This document shows positions 53,783 through 61,966 of a DNA stretch of 64,000 nt, piece after piece. This stretch comes from Actinoplanes aureus (GTDB lineage: Bacteria > Actinomycetota > Actinomycetes > Mycobacteriales > Micromonosporaceae), in NCBI RefSeq assembly GCF_015704865.1, contig NZ_JADQTO010000010.1, forward strand, positions 248,001-312,000. Direction: 5' to 3'. The position numbers were made by a program, and so were the translations under genes. Under the pieces are notes generated by a model. The model did not search any database, had not been told where the DNA came from, and saw only the letters and a program-made list of their open reading frames with translations. Each line of letters begins with the position of its first letter. The stretch's first letter is position 1.

Positions 53783-55357
53783 TTAGTCCATCAGCGGCAA
53801 CTCTGGCCAATCGGACACGTCCCGGCGCATCTGCCGATCGTGCGTGGCAACCACTACCGCCGCCGGGGTGACCCGCAACGCCTCCGTCAACTCATCCACC
53901 AGAGCGATCGACAGATGGTTGGTCGGCTCGTCCAACAGGATCACGTGCGGCTCCGCCGCCAGGAGAACGGCCAGGTCCAGCCGGCGCTGCTGCCCGGTGG
54001 ACAACTCCCGCACCGGTCGCCGGCGGTCGGCCGCCGACAACAACCCGAGATCCGCGATCACCGCCACCACCTCCTCCGCGCGGCGCGCGTCACTCTCCGG
54101 CGATTCCTGCGCCAGCAATCCGATGCGTACGCCCGGAGCACGCCGAACCTCACCGGAAGAGGCGTCCCGCAGCCCCGCGAGGACGGCGAGCAGGGTCGAC
54201 TTGCCGGCACCGTTCGGCCCGGTCACCACCAGCCGCGACCCGGATTCCACCTGGAGCGACACCGCACTCCGCAGCCGCCCGTCGACCGTCACACCCGCCG
54301 CCGACAGCAGGGTGACACCGGGCCGGGCGGGCAGCGCCGGCATCCGGAACCGCAGCGGCGGCACCGGCGCGGTCACCGCGTGCCGGACCAGGTCCTCGCG
54401 GCGGCGGTGGACCGAGCGGACCAGCCCCGGCGCCCGGGTGGCCCGCTGGTGCTTGCCGGTGCCCTTGTCCGGCCGCCAGCCGGTGACCAGGCGATTTTGC
54501 GCCTCGGACAGATCCTGAGCGAGGCGGACGTGTTCCGCCTGCTGCCGCTCGTACTCCTGCTCCCACCGGGTCAGCGCCGCCGCCCGCCCGGCCTGGAACC
54601 CGGCGTATCCACCGCCGTACACGGTGGGCCGGCCGTCCCGGCTCGGATCCAGGTCGACGATCGTGGTCGTCACGTCGGCGAGCAACGCCCGGTCGTGACT
54701 GACCAGCACGATCCCGCCCGGATGCTCCCGCAGCCGGGCGGTCAGGAAGTCGAGGCCGGCCGCGTCCAGGTGGTTCGTCGGCTCGTCGAGCAACAGGAAG
54801 TCGTGGCCGGCCCCGAGCAGGCAGGCCAGCCGGACCCGGTAGCGCTGCCCCACCGACAGCGTCCGCAACGGCCGCGTCCGGTCGGTGGTCGCGCCGAGAC
54901 TCTCCAGGGCCAGGTCGACGCGCCGGTCGGCGTCCCAGGCGTCGAGCCGTTCGGCCGCGTCCAGCGCCCACGCGTACGCCTCCTCGGCTCCCGGCTGCTC
55001 ACCGGCCAGCGCCTCAGCGGCCTCGTCCAGTGCCTGGAGTGCGGTCCGGACGTCGGCGAGCTCGGCGTCGATGGCGTCGCCGACCGTCTCGCCGCCGGCG
55101 GCCGCCATCTCCTGCTCGGCGACGCCGATGGTGCCGACCCGCTGGACGGCACCGCCGTCCGGGGCCAGCGCACCACTCAACACCTGAAGCAGAGTGGTCT
55201 TGCCGCGGCCGTTCTCACCGATGACGCCGCACCGGACGCCGGCCGAGACCGCGAGATCCACACCGTCGAGCACGGCACGACCGCCGCGGACGACACGGAG
55301 CTGGGTGGCGACGAGCTGTGCCCGGGCGCGTGCGGGCAGGGTGATGCTGATGGACAT
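53783..55357 (-). CDS. ABC-F ribosome-protection ATPase (antibiotic-resistance type)
   Basis: A 524-residue soluble protein with two ATP-binding domains and no membrane part, as in ABC-F factors that enter the ribosome and dislodge antibiotics (VmlR, LmrC, TlrC, OleB relatives). Domain 1: Walker A GENGRGKTT, signature LSVGQRYRVRLA, Walker B LLLDEPTNHLD. Domain 2: GPNGAGKST, LSTGQQRRLDLA, ILLDEPTNHLS. The interdomain linker, about 80 charged residues, carries the tip that reaches the peptidyl-transferase centre. A leader peptide and SD-masking fold precede it. The specific drug class is not evident. Confidence 0.93.
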   Translation of the reverse strand: MSISITLPARARAQLVATQLRVVRGGRAVLDGVDLAVSAGVRCGVIGENGRGKTTLLQVLSGALAPDGGAVQRVGTIGVAEQEMAAAGGETVGDAIDAELADVRTALQALDEAAEALAGEQPGAEEAYAWALDAAERLDAWDADRRVDLALESLGATTDRTRPLRTLSVGQRYRVRLACLLGAGHDFLLLDEPTNHLDAAGLDFLTARLREHPGGIVLVSHDRALLADVTTTIVDLDPSRDGRPTVYGGGYAGFQAGRAAALTRWEQEYERQQAEHVRLAQDLSEAQNRLVTGWRPDKGTGKHQRATRAPGLVRSVHRRREDLVRHAVTAPVPPLRFRMPALPARPGVTLLSAAGVTVDGRLRSAVSLQVESGSRLVVTGPNGAGKSTLLAVLAGLRDASSGEVRRAPGVRIGLLAQESPESDARRAEEVVAVIADLGLLSAADRRRPVRELSTGQQRRLDLAVLLAAEPHVILLDEPTNHLSIALVDELTEALRVTPAAVVVATHDRQMRRDVSDWPELPLMD

Positions 55358-55466
55358 CTTCTGTTTCCTCTGAGATTTCCCTGCTCAGGGCAGGGTGAAG
55401 CGACTCCGGACCGGAAGGTGGAGTCGGAACTCAGAGGTAGAAGACGTATGGCACGCGGCCAGAATA
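55358..55466 (-). promoter_or_regulatory. Leader region with attenuator for the ABC-F gene
   Basis: On the minus strand a TATTCT -10 box (55466-55461) is followed six bases later by the GTG of a seven-codon leader ORF. CCTCTGAG, overlapping the leader's last codon and stop (55437-55430), is perfectly complementary to CTCAGAGG (55374-55367), which contains the Shine-Dalgarno of the ABC-F gene. Between them are hairpins CGACTCC/GGAGTCG (55426-55401) and CCCTGC/GCAGGG (55395-55379). A ribosome stalled on the leader would free the SD. The mechanism is inference from this layout. Confidence 0.75.
55431..55454 (-). CDS. Leader peptide MPYVFYL (GTG start)
   Basis: Codons GTG CCA TAC GTC TTC TAC CTC TGA. 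The short, aromatic and hydrophobic peptide starts where transcription from the -10 box would begin, so it is probably a leaderless mRNA start. Its stop lies within the strand that can pair with the ABC-F Shine-Dalgarno. The role as an antibiotic-sensing stall peptide is inferred from ABC-F and erm leaders. Confidence 0.65.
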   Translation of the reverse strand: MPYVFYL

Positions 55467-55701
55467 GTCAGGCCCGCGCCAGGGCGGCCACCCGTTTAAC
55501 CCCGGGTCGAGGTTCTGCCGGTCCTGCTTCTTCGGGGTACGCGTGATCGGTCGTCCCGCCGAAGCCGACCCTGTCCCCGCTCTCCCCGCGCGAGCCAGGC
55601 TTCCCCTCACCGCCCCAGCGCGACCGCCGGGAAACAGCACGGCCGAAGTCACGGTGGGGTAGCCGGGGGTGGCCGGAGTGGGGGCCGATCTCGCGGATCG
55701 T

Positions 55702-55737
55702 GGTGGATCCGGTGCGCGCGGACGCACCCGATCCACC
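55702..55737. repeat. Long inverted repeat in the gap
   Basis: GGTGGATC and GATCCACC, then after one C-C mismatch GGTGCG and CGCACC, around the loop CGCGGA. This gives 14 paired positions. It could be a terminator for leftward transcription or a protein site. Confidence 0.6.
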
Positions 55738-55938
55738 GCATTCCGCAAATCACCACGCAACGACGGCTACCGGCAGTAATCCCCGCGCCGACCACCTAGG
55801 CGTTGGCGGCCCTACTACCCGGACCCGACGCCCAGGGCGCTGGCCTGTGCCTGATGGCTGTCACCGCCTCCCGAGGCCGCACCGAGCCGCGCCGCGCGGG
55901 GCCCGCACCCCGCGGGGCCGGCCCCGGCCCAACATGGG

Positions 55939-55965
55939 TGCTGTCTGGCGGCCGTTGAGACAGCA
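55939..55965 (-). terminator. Hairpin downstream of the DUF2809 operon
   Basis: TGCTGTCT pairs with AGACAGCA (8 bp) around an 11-base loop. No U-tract. Confidence 0.5.
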
Positions 55966-55976
55966 TTGAGGTTGGG

Positions 55977-55997
55977 CCAAGCAAGATCACCGCTTGG
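55977..55997 (-). terminator. First hairpin after the DUF2809 stop
   Basis: CCAAGC pairs with GCTTGG around nine bases, nine bases past the stop codon on the minus strand. No U-tract. Confidence 0.5.
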
Positions 55998-56006
55998 GGA
56001 CCCTGA

Positions 56007-56408
56007 CTACGGAAGCCCTCTAGCGGCCACCTGATGCAGGGCGACCAGCGGGAGGACGCCGACCGGGTACCAGAACAGGTCGGCCGGGTCGAACGTCGCT
56101 CCGAGCACGAGCCGGGCGAGCAGGCTGTGCTCGGAGAGTTCGGCGGGCACGCCGGTGAGCTGCAGACACTCGACGAGCCAGCAGAAGGCGATCGCCCACG
56201 CACCGGCGACGACCGGCCGGGTGGCCGGGGCGAGCAGGAACACGCCGGCGTAGACCATCGACGCGTACAGCGCGGTGCCGGAGTGCTGGGCCAGCGCGCC
56301 GGACCCGTCGAGGACTCCGCCGGCGCTGACCAGCAGCCGGATCCCCAGTGCCACGGCGAGGAACCCGGCCGCGGTGGCCAGCGCGATCCCCCGTACCCGC
56401 CATCTCAC
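56007..56408 (-). CDS. DUF2809 membrane protein
   Basis: A 133-residue protein of four membrane helices with the family motif FCWLVECLQLTGVP, then LLARLVLGATFDPADLFWYPVG. DUF2809 proteins resemble the VanZ group; the function is unknown. The GTG at 56408 is chosen because it overlaps the upstream stop (GTGA); upstream in-frame starts lie inside that gene. Confidence 0.85.
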   Translation of the reverse strand: MRWRVRGIALATAAGFLAVALGIRLLVSAGGVLDGSGALAQHSGTALYASMVYAGVFLLAPATRPVVAGAWAIAFCWLVECLQLTGVPAELSEHSLLARLVLGATFDPADLFWYPVGVLPLVALHQVAARGLP

Positions 56409-56989
56409 GGCGTGACCGTACCGCCCGGACTCCACGCCGGGTCACGGCCCACCAGCCCGAGCAGCCGGTCGAGGGCCGGGGCGGCGTCGGCCACCGGGAC
56501 CACCTCACCGAACGGGGCACCCGGTCCGCGCAGACCGGCACCCTCCGGGAAGCGGGCGACGACCGCGTACGCCACGTCCACGAGTTCGTCGTCCGGCTGG
56601 TAGGGCGCGCCGATGCTGACCGCGATGTCCCAGCCGTGCGCGACCGCCTCCACCAGGTGCAACCCGGCGGCGGTACGCCCGCTGAAGGTGCCGAACCGGC
56701 TCACCGGCACGCGCCGCTCGGCGTAGCCCGGCGCGCGGAACGCCGTGCGGACCGCCTCGGCCGACTCGCGGAAGGCACGCCGGTGGTCGCCACCGAGGTC
56801 CTTGTCGTCCCAGACGGCCGCCTCCCCCTCGGCGGCGGCCGCGTATCCGCGGTTCAGGCTCACCAGGTGCCGGAGCAGATCCTCCATCCGCCAGCCGGCA
56901 CACGGCGTCGGCCGGTCCAGCTCTTCGTCCGTGACCTGCTCGATCACCTGCTCGGTGAGGTCCAGAGCCCGCTCATTCAACTTCACCAT
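56405..56989 (-). CDS. TIGR03086-type metal-binding (DinB/mycothiol-isomerase fold) protein
   Basis: A 194-residue member of the mycothiol-dependent maleylpyruvate isomerase/DinB superfamily: LDRPTPCAGWRMEDLLRHLV supplies the first metal His, and LVEAVAHGWDIAVSIG the later HxxD-like site. Relatives transfer mycothiol to electrophiles. AAGGGG eight bases upstream fixes the ATG at 56989. It is divergent from a TetR gene, with two CGAACGTTCG operators between them, and coupled to the DUF2809 gene. Confidence 0.87.
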   Translation of the reverse strand: MVKLNERALDLTEQVIEQVTDEELDRPTPCAGWRMEDLLRHLVSLNRGYAAAAEGEAAVWDDKDLGGDHRRAFRESAEAVRTAFRAPGYAERRVPVSRFGTFSGRTAAGLHLVEAVAHGWDIAVSIGAPYQPDDELVDVAYAVVARFPEGAGLRGPGAPFGEVVPVADAAPALDRLLGLVGRDPAWSPGGTVTP

Positions 56990-57007
56990 GACAAAACCCC
57001 TTTTCAT

Positions 57008-57023
57008 GTACGAACGTTCGTAC
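57008..57023. promoter_or_regulatory. TetR operator 1
   Basis: GTACGAACGTTCGTAC, a perfect 16-bp palindrome, 19 bases from the start of the leftward TIGR03086-type gene. Confidence 0.75.
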
Positions 57024-57070
57024 GTGAAATGCAAGCTAACACGTCCCGCCCGGCCCGGATAGGGTTTGAC

Positions 57071-57080
57071 CGAACGTTCG
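57071..57080. promoter_or_regulatory. TetR operator 2
   Basis: CGAACGTTCG repeats the core of operator 1, 48 bases further right and 22 bases before the TetR start codon. Confidence 0.7.
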
Positions 57081-57101
57081 TGCGGAGAAAGGCGGAGCGG
57101 C

Positions 57102-57710
57102 ATGGTGGGACGGCCACGGGACGACGGAGCACGGCAGACCATCCTGCGCCGGGCCGCCGACATCGCCTCCCAGGACGGACTCGAAGGCCTGTCGATCGGG
57201 CGCCTCGCCACCGAGCTGGGCATGAGCAAGAGCGGGCTTTTCGGCTACTTCGGCTCCAAGGAGGAGTTGCAGCTCGCCACGATCCGTACCGCAACCACGA
57301 TCTTCGTGGACGAGGTGGTCAAGCCCGCCCTCGCCGTCGAACCCGGCCTCGACCGGCTGCGCCGGCTCCTGGACAACTGGCTGCACTACTCGGAGCAGCG
57401 GACCTTCGCCGGCGGCTGTTTCTTCTTCTCGGTCAACGCCGAGTTCGACGCCCGCCCCGGCCGGATCCGGGACACCCTGACCGCCGCCGGCCAGGACTGG
57501 CGGGACCTGCTCACCCGGACCGTCGAGGAGGCTCGCGGCCTGGGCGAACTCCCCGCGGACACCGACGCCGACCAGCTCGCGTTCGAGTTGCTCGCGTTCC
57601 TGCAGACCGCCAATGCGGCGTCCCTGCTCTTCGACGACGCCGATGCCTACCGCCGGGCCCGCATCGCCGTCGACCACCGATTGGGAGCAGCCTCCCGATC
57701 CGGCAGATGA
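57102..57710 (+). CDS. TetR-family regulator
   Basis: A 202-residue TetR protein: GLSIGRLATELGMSKSGLFGYFGSKEEL is the helix-turn-helix, followed by a helical domain with CCFFF-type core GGCFFFSVNAEF typical of one TetR subgroup. GGCGGAG precedes the ATG at 57102. Two copies of CGAACGTTCG flank its promoter region, predicting control of itself and the divergent two-gene operon. Confidence 0.9.
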   Translation: MVGRPRDDGARQTILRRAADIASQDGLEGLSIGRLATELGMSKSGLFGYFGSKEELQLATIRTATTIFVDEVVKPALAVEPGLDRLRRLLDNWLHYSEQRTFAGGCFFFSVNAEFDARPGRIRDTLTAAGQDWRDLLTRTVEEARGLGELPADTDADQLAFELLAFLQTANAASLLFDDADAYRRARIAVDHRLGAASRSGR

Positions 57711-57740
57711 CGCACGAAGCGTTGACACCTCGCCTTCGAT

Positions 57741-57756
57741 TTCCGTAATTACGGAA
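57741..57756. promoter_or_regulatory. Palindromic operator of the ArsR-like gene
   Basis: TTCCGTAATTACGGAA is a perfect 16-bp palindrome, 22 bases before the ATG at 57779 and 13 bases after a TTGACA (57722-57727), so it should cover the -10 box. Confidence 0.75.
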
Positions 57757-57778
57757 GAACGAGCGAAGGGAGTTCCGG

Positions 57779-58303
57779 ATGCCGGAGCCGATCGAGGAAC
57801 GTCTCGCCGCGCTGGAGAGCCGCGTCGCCCGGCTGGAACGCGGCGACGAGACCCTGACCCTGCTCAACCGGCTGGGCGAGCGCGCCGACACAGCCGAGGC
57901 GCAGGACGTGACCGGGGCGATCAGCTACGCGGGCGCGGCCGGCTTCGAGGACCGTAGGTACCTGTGGGCCAAGGAGCACGAGGTCCGCGACCTGGTCGCC
58001 GCCGACCTGCGGTCCGTCGCCACAACGCTGGAGTCCCTGGGCAGCCCGGCCCGCCTCCGCCTGCTCACGGCACTGCTGGGTGCGCCGCGCACGCGTACCG
58101 ATCTGCAGGACGTGCTCGGCGAAACCTCTTCCGGCCACCTCTACCACCACTTGCGTGCCTTGCACGCCGCCGGCCTGATCCTCCAGCCGAAGCGCGGCGA
58201 GTACGAACTGGCCGCCGAAGCCGTGGTGCCGCTCCTGGTCATCCTCGCCGCCGCCGGCGACCTCACCGCGCCAAGCCCGCCGCCCACGGGGGTGGGGCCA
58301 TGA
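57779..58303 (+). CDS. ArsR-like winged-helix regulator with N-terminal coiled coil
   Basis: A 174-residue protein: residues 1-25 form a short coiled coil (RLAALESRVARLERG), and residues 85-150 an ArsR-type winged helix (LESLGSPARLRLLTALLG, SSGHLYHHLRALHAAGLI). There is no metal-binding cysteine motif. GAAGGGAG precedes the ATG. Its stop overlaps the start of a small frameshifted gene (ATGA), so the two were one operon. Autoregulation through the 16-bp palindrome is likely. Confidence 0.8.
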   Translation: MPEPIEERLAALESRVARLERGDETLTLLNRLGERADTAEAQDVTGAISYAGAAGFEDRRYLWAKEHEVRDLVAADLRSVATTLESLGSPARLRLLTALLGAPRTRTDLQDVLGETSSGHLYHHLRALHAAGLILQPKRGEYELAAEAVVPLLVILAAAGDLTAPSPPPTGVGP

Positions 58304-58682
58304 GGAACCGCGCCGCTTGGCAGGCCTGGGCTCGCGGGGACATCGACGAGGCCGCCCGCCTGGCCGCCGAAACCTCCCCGCGGCAACGCGCCCGCCTGCT
58401 GTTCCACACCGACTACGTGAAGGGCCGCTACGAGCAGGCGCTCGCCCGCCATGCAAGCCTGCGTCCCCGTCGGTTGGACGCCCTGGTCGCGCAGGCACTA
58501 CTGCACCTGGACCGCCCGGCCGAGCCTACGGGCGGCCAAGCTCGGGATCCCGTTCCACCTGTGGGGCGACCACTTCATGTTCGCTCGCGGCGGTTTCAGC
58601 GAACGCCACGACCTGAACTGGTTCGTCGAGCCGTTACGCCTGGACCTTGGACTTCGACCGCCACGAGTACACGTTCCGCTGA
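58300..58682 (+). pseudogene. Small conserved gene broken by two +1 frameshifts
   Basis: Reading from ATG 58300 gives MRNRAAWQAWARGDIDEAAR and onward to LDRPAE. Dropping base C58525 continues in the next frame as LRAAKLGIPFHLWGDHFMFARGGFSERHDLNWFVEP (two stretches, split here). Dropping T58634 then gives YAWTLDFDRHEYTFR and a stop at 58680-58682. The joined product is 126 residues. Both breaks are single-base insertions in coding-quality sequence, so either real decay or sequencing error. I do not recognise the family. It was coupled to the ArsR-like gene. Confidence 0.7.
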
Positions 58683-58683
58683 C

Positions 58684-58986
58684 CTAGGACCTGCTGCGTT
58701 CCCGCCGGAACTTGACCTCAGCCGCCACCGGGCTCCGCCGCTCCAGCTCGGCCCGGGCGTCGAACCCCGGCTCCACCTCACTGACGCAGTGCGCCGCATC
58801 CTCCTCCGGCACACCATGCGCGAGCAGCTCGACAAGCACATCACCCGGGGTACGCAGTCCGCTGCGCACCGAAGCCGGCTGAATCACATCCATCCGGCCG
58901 TCAGCCCGCCGCAACAGAATTCGGAAATGGTCACCGGCACGCTCGACCCGAACCGCGTTGACCGGGCTGTCCGCTGGATAAGTCAC
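58684..58986 (-). CDS. Hypothetical protein
   Basis: A 100-residue soluble protein (AGDHFRILLRRADGRMDVIQPA, LLAHGVPEEDAAHCVSEVEPGF), acidic in the middle and Arg-rich at the end (KFRRERSRS). No family recognised. It abuts the end of the frameshifted gene on the other strand. Confidence 0.55.
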   Translation of the reverse strand: MTYPADSPVNAVRVERAGDHFRILLRRADGRMDVIQPASVRSGLRTPGDVLVELLAHGVPEEDAAHCVSEVEPGFDARAELERRSPVAAEVKFRRERSRS

Positions 58987-59138
58987 CGGACCAGCCTACT
59001 TTCGCCCCGGCGCCGACCATGCCCGCCCCATCCCGCTGCGTGCGGCGTCACGTCTTTCCGAGGTACGCGCCGACGCAGTCCCGCCGGCGGCCGGCGCTTC
59101 CGCTGGAGCGCTGCGGAGGCGCCGGCACGGGAGACCGG

Positions 59139-59846
59139 CTAGACGCGGGCGACTGCCGGAGTGTCGGCGGGCGCGGCGGCGTCGACGGCAGCCGAGCGGC
59201 GGACGCCGCGGATCAGCAGGTAGCCGATCACCCAGAACTCGCCCACCGTGGCCGGGATGGTGATCAGGTCGGCGATCACACCGGCGTCCGGAGCGACGTA
59301 GCGGATGAAAGCGGCGGCCACGTAGCCCACACCGCCGGCCACCAGGGTCCAGCCGAGCGGGCGGGGCATCAGGCCGGAGTTGAGTACGCAGCGGCCCATC
59401 GGGATCAGCCACAGCCCGAAGAAGATCGCGCCGACGGCCCACAGGTTGTCGCTGACCAGGTACAGCGTTTGGACGGTGGAGGCGGTGTCGCCGAACGGGT
59501 CCTGGGTGATCTCCATCGCGGCGCCGAGCATGGCCGCGCTGGCGAGGATGATCACCGCATTGACCAGGCCGAACGCGGCGACGCCGAGCGCGTTGACCGG
59601 GTCGCTGCGGCGGAAGAGGCGGTAGAACCAGACCGCGGCGAGGGCCTGGGTCAGGACGATGAGCAGCTCGAAGGCGACGCCGGCGCGGGCGAGTGCTTCG
59701 TGCGTACCCAGATTGGCGTGCGTGCCGGTGGCATCGCCGGCGGTGAAGAGCTGAGGCCGGATGAGCAGGAAGCCGATCATGCCGGTGATGGCGAGGCCGA
59801 GGTAGAACAGCCCGGTGGTCCGGGCGGTGCGGATCAGCGCGTGCAT
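59139..59846 (-). CDS. DUF4386 membrane protein
   Basis: A 235-residue protein with six membrane helices, recognised as DUF4386 by the N-terminal RTTGLFYLGLAITGMIGFLL and the QTLYLVSDNLWAVGAIFFGLWLIPMG segment. The family is common beside TetR genes; function unknown. GAGGAG six bases upstream fixes the ATG at 59846. It diverges from a TetR gene over a 21-base palindrome. Confidence 0.88.
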   Translation of the reverse strand: MHALIRTARTTGLFYLGLAITGMIGFLLIRPQLFTAGDATGTHANLGTHEALARAGVAFELLIVLTQALAAVWFYRLFRRSDPVNALGVAAFGLVNAVIILASAAMLGAAMEITQDPFGDTASTVQTLYLVSDNLWAVGAIFFGLWLIPMGRCVLNSGLMPRPLGWTLVAGGVGYVAAAFIRYVAPDAGVIADLITIPATVGEFWVIGYLLIRGVRRSAAVDAAAPADTPAVARV

Positions 59847-59867
59847 CGTGACTCCTCGGAAAAGGAT

Positions 59868-59888
59868 CAACCTTACGACGTAAGGTTG
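59868..59888. promoter_or_regulatory. TetR operator between DUF4386 and TetR genes
   Basis: CAACCTTACG, a central A, then CGTAAGGTTG: a perfect 10-1-10 repeat. A half-site (GTAAGGT) follows at 59898-59904, so two dimers may bind. Confidence 0.8.
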
Positions 59889-59934
59889 CCGTACGTTGTA
59901 AGGTAGCGCCCGGAGTCAAGGGAAGGGAAGAGCG

Positions 59935-60597
59935 GTGGCAGCGAAGGCATCCCGGACGCCGCTCAGTCGCGAGCGCGTCCTCGGTGCGGCGGTGGCGATC
60001 GCCGACGCCGAAGGGCTGAAAGCGCTGACCATGCGCCGGCTCGCCGCCGACCTGGAGGTCGAGGCGATGTCGCTCTACTACCACCTGCCGGCCAAGGAAG
60101 CCCTGCTCGACGGGGTCGTGGAGACCGTGCTCGCGGAGATCTGCGTGGCGGTCGCCGGCGTCGAGGCCGGGGACTGGCGGGAGCGGCTGCGCGAGCAGTT
60201 CCTGACCGCGCGCCGGATCATGCTGCGGCACCCCTGGGCGCCCGGCCTGCTGACCACCCGCAGCGCGGTGCCACCCGTGGTGTACGCCTACTACGACTCA
60301 ATCGTGGGCACCCTCGTCGGCGCCGGGTTCTCGTACCGGCTGGCGCACCGGGCGCTGCACGCCTTCGGGAGCATGACGCTCGGGTTCGCCCAGGAGATCT
60401 TCGCTCCCGGCGACGCGGAGGCCGAGGAAGAGGAGGACCTCGCCGCGATGGCCGAGGCGATGCCGCATCTGACCGCGATGCTGGCCTCCGAGATCCACGC
60501 GGCCGACGATCCGACGCTGGGCTGGTGCGACAGTCAGGTGGAGTTCGAGTTCACCCTCGATCTGCTGCTTGACGGGCTGGAGCGACTGCGCGGCTGA
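59935..60597 (+). CDS. TetR-family regulator
   Basis: A 220-residue protein with the tetracycline-repressor-type N-terminus LTMRRLAADLEVEAMSLYYHLPAKEALLDGV and a long C-terminal helical domain containing an acidic run (EAEEEEDLAAM). It should bind the adjoining 21-base palindrome and repress the DUF4386 gene and itself. Its end overlaps the opposing MocR gene by 47 bases. Confidence 0.9.
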   Translation: MAAKASRTPLSRERVLGAAVAIADAEGLKALTMRRLAADLEVEAMSLYYHLPAKEALLDGVVETVLAEICVAVAGVEAGDWRERLREQFLTARRIMLRHPWAPGLLTTRSAVPPVVYAYYDSIVGTLVGAGFSYRLAHRALHAFGSMTLGFAQEIFAPGDAEAEEEEDLAAMAEAMPHLTAMLASEIHAADDPTLGWCDSQVEFEFTLDLLLDGLERLRG

Positions 60598-61966
60598 GGC
60601 GGCGGACGGCCTCGTCCATCAGCTCGGGCGGGGCGGCGGCGTAGGTGAGGCGCAGGTGCGGGGCGGGTGGCTCGGCGGCGTACCAGGGGCGGCCCGGGAA
60701 GACGATCACGCCGGCGGTGGCCGCGGCGGCGGTCACGGTGACGTCGTCGGTGTGGTCCGGGAGGCGTACCCACAGGTGCAGGCCGCCGCGGGGTACGGCC
60801 GGCGGGACGAGGTCCGGCAGGTGTCGGGAGAGCGCGGCGAGCAGGGCGTCGCGCCGGGAGCGGAGCGCGGCCCGCAGGGTACGGCGGTGACGGCCCCAGG
60901 CCGGCGAGGTGACGAACTCGAGGGCGGCCTGCTGGAGCGGGCCGGCCACGAAGAAGTCGTCGAGCAGGCGGGCCGACCGCAGCCGGGCACCGGCCGGGCC
61001 ACGGGCACCGATCGCGGCGACCCGCAGCCCGGGCGCCGCCGATTTGGTCAGCGACCGCAGGTAGACCACGTGCCCGTCGGGGTCGCCGGCGGCCAGCGGT
61101 GGCGGGGCGTCGCCGTCGATCACCAGGTCGCGGGCGTAGTCGTCCTCGATCAGGAAGGCGCCGGCGTCGCGTACGATCGCGGCCACCTCGGCCCGGCGGT
61201 GCGCTGCCAGGGTCGCGCCGGTCGGGTTGGCGTACAGCGGCTGGCAGTAGAACAGGCGTGCCCCGGTGCGTGCGAAAGCCGCGGCGAGCTGGTCCGGGCG
61301 TATCCCGTCCGCGTCTGCCGGCACCGGAACCACCCGCAGCCCGGCCGCGTGGCCGGCGGCCAGCGCACCCAGGTAGGTGGGCGACTCGACCAGCAGGGTG
61401 TCGCCGGGCGCGGCGAGCGCGCGCAGCGCGGAGCTGAGCGCGGCCTGCCCGCCCGGGCAGATCACCAGATCATCGTCGCGCAGCCCGGTCCCCGCCTCCC
61501 GGGCGAACCAGTCCCGCAGGTCAGCGCGCCCCTCCACCGGTCCGCGGTGCCACGTGGCCGGCTGCCGGGCCGCCCGGGCGAGCGCGGCGCCGAGCGCCGC
61601 GGCCGGTTGCAGGTCGGCGTCCAGGTAGCCACCGGAGAGCGGAATCGCCCCGGCCGGCGGTAACGCCAGTAACGCCTGCATCTCCTCCTCCCCCGCACGG
61701 CGCGGCCCCAGCGCCACTGTCTGCCAGGACAGATCAGGGGTACGCCGCTCCGGCTGCCGAGCGGCCACAAAGGTGCCCCGCCCGGATCGGGTCTCCACCA
61801 GCCCCTCCCCGACCAGGCGCCGGATCGCCTCGGCGACGGTCACCGGCGAGGCCTGATGCCGCGCGGTCAGCTCCCGCACCGAGGGCAGCCGGGTGCCCGG
61901 CTCCGCACCGGTCGCCAGCCGACGAAGATCTTGGATAACACGGCCCGTTGCGTTACCGTCGTTCAT
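60551..61966 (-). CDS. MocR-type GntR regulator with aminotransferase domain
   Basis: A 471-residue regulator: GntR winged helix at residues 1-70 (GTRLPSVRELTARHQASPVTVAEAIRRL) and a class I aminotransferase-like domain at about 95-460 with the PLP lysine in LRSLTKSAAPGLR. MocR proteins sense PLP-linked amino compounds and often control a neighbouring transporter or vitamin B6 gene. Its ATG (61966-61964) overlaps the ATG of the divergent EamA gene by two bases, so it probably controls that gene. Confidence 0.92.
   Translation of the reverse strand: MNDGNATGRVIQDLRRLATGAEPGTRLPSVRELTARHQASPVTVAEAIRRLVGEGLVETRSGRGTFVAARQPERRTPDLSWQTVALGPRRAGEEEMQALLALPPAGAIPLSGGYLDADLQPAAALGAALARAARQPATWHRGPVEGRADLRDWFAREAGTGLRDDDLVICPGGQAALSSALRALAAPGDTLLVESPTYLGALAAGHAAGLRVVPVPADADGIRPDQLAAAFARTGARLFYCQPLYANPTGATLAAHRRAEVAAIVRDAGAFLIEDDYARDLVIDGDAPPPLAAGDPDGHVVYLRSLTKSAAPGLRVAAIGARGPAGARLRSARLLDDFFVAGPLQQAALEFVTSPAWGRHRRTLRAALRSRRDALLAALSRHLPDLVPPAVPRGGLHLWVRLPDHTDDVTVTAAAATAGVIVFPGRPWYAAEPPAPHLRLTYAAAPPELMDEAVRRLSRAVAPARQAADRG

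Larger units (their letters stand above)
55455..56006. other. 552-base gene-free region with several hairpins
   Basis: No convincing coding frame. It holds the ABC-F promoter at its left end, a 36-base imperfect hairpin (55702-55737), and two hairpins downstream of the DUF2809 gene (55939-55965, 55977-55997). The part 55500-55700 is plain GC-rich sequence in which I see nothing else. Confidence 0.7.

Noticed and set aside
55455..56006. Possible tRNA or riboswitch in the large gap
   Set aside because: Hairpins are simple dyads; no cloverleaf, CCA end or known aptamer core seen.
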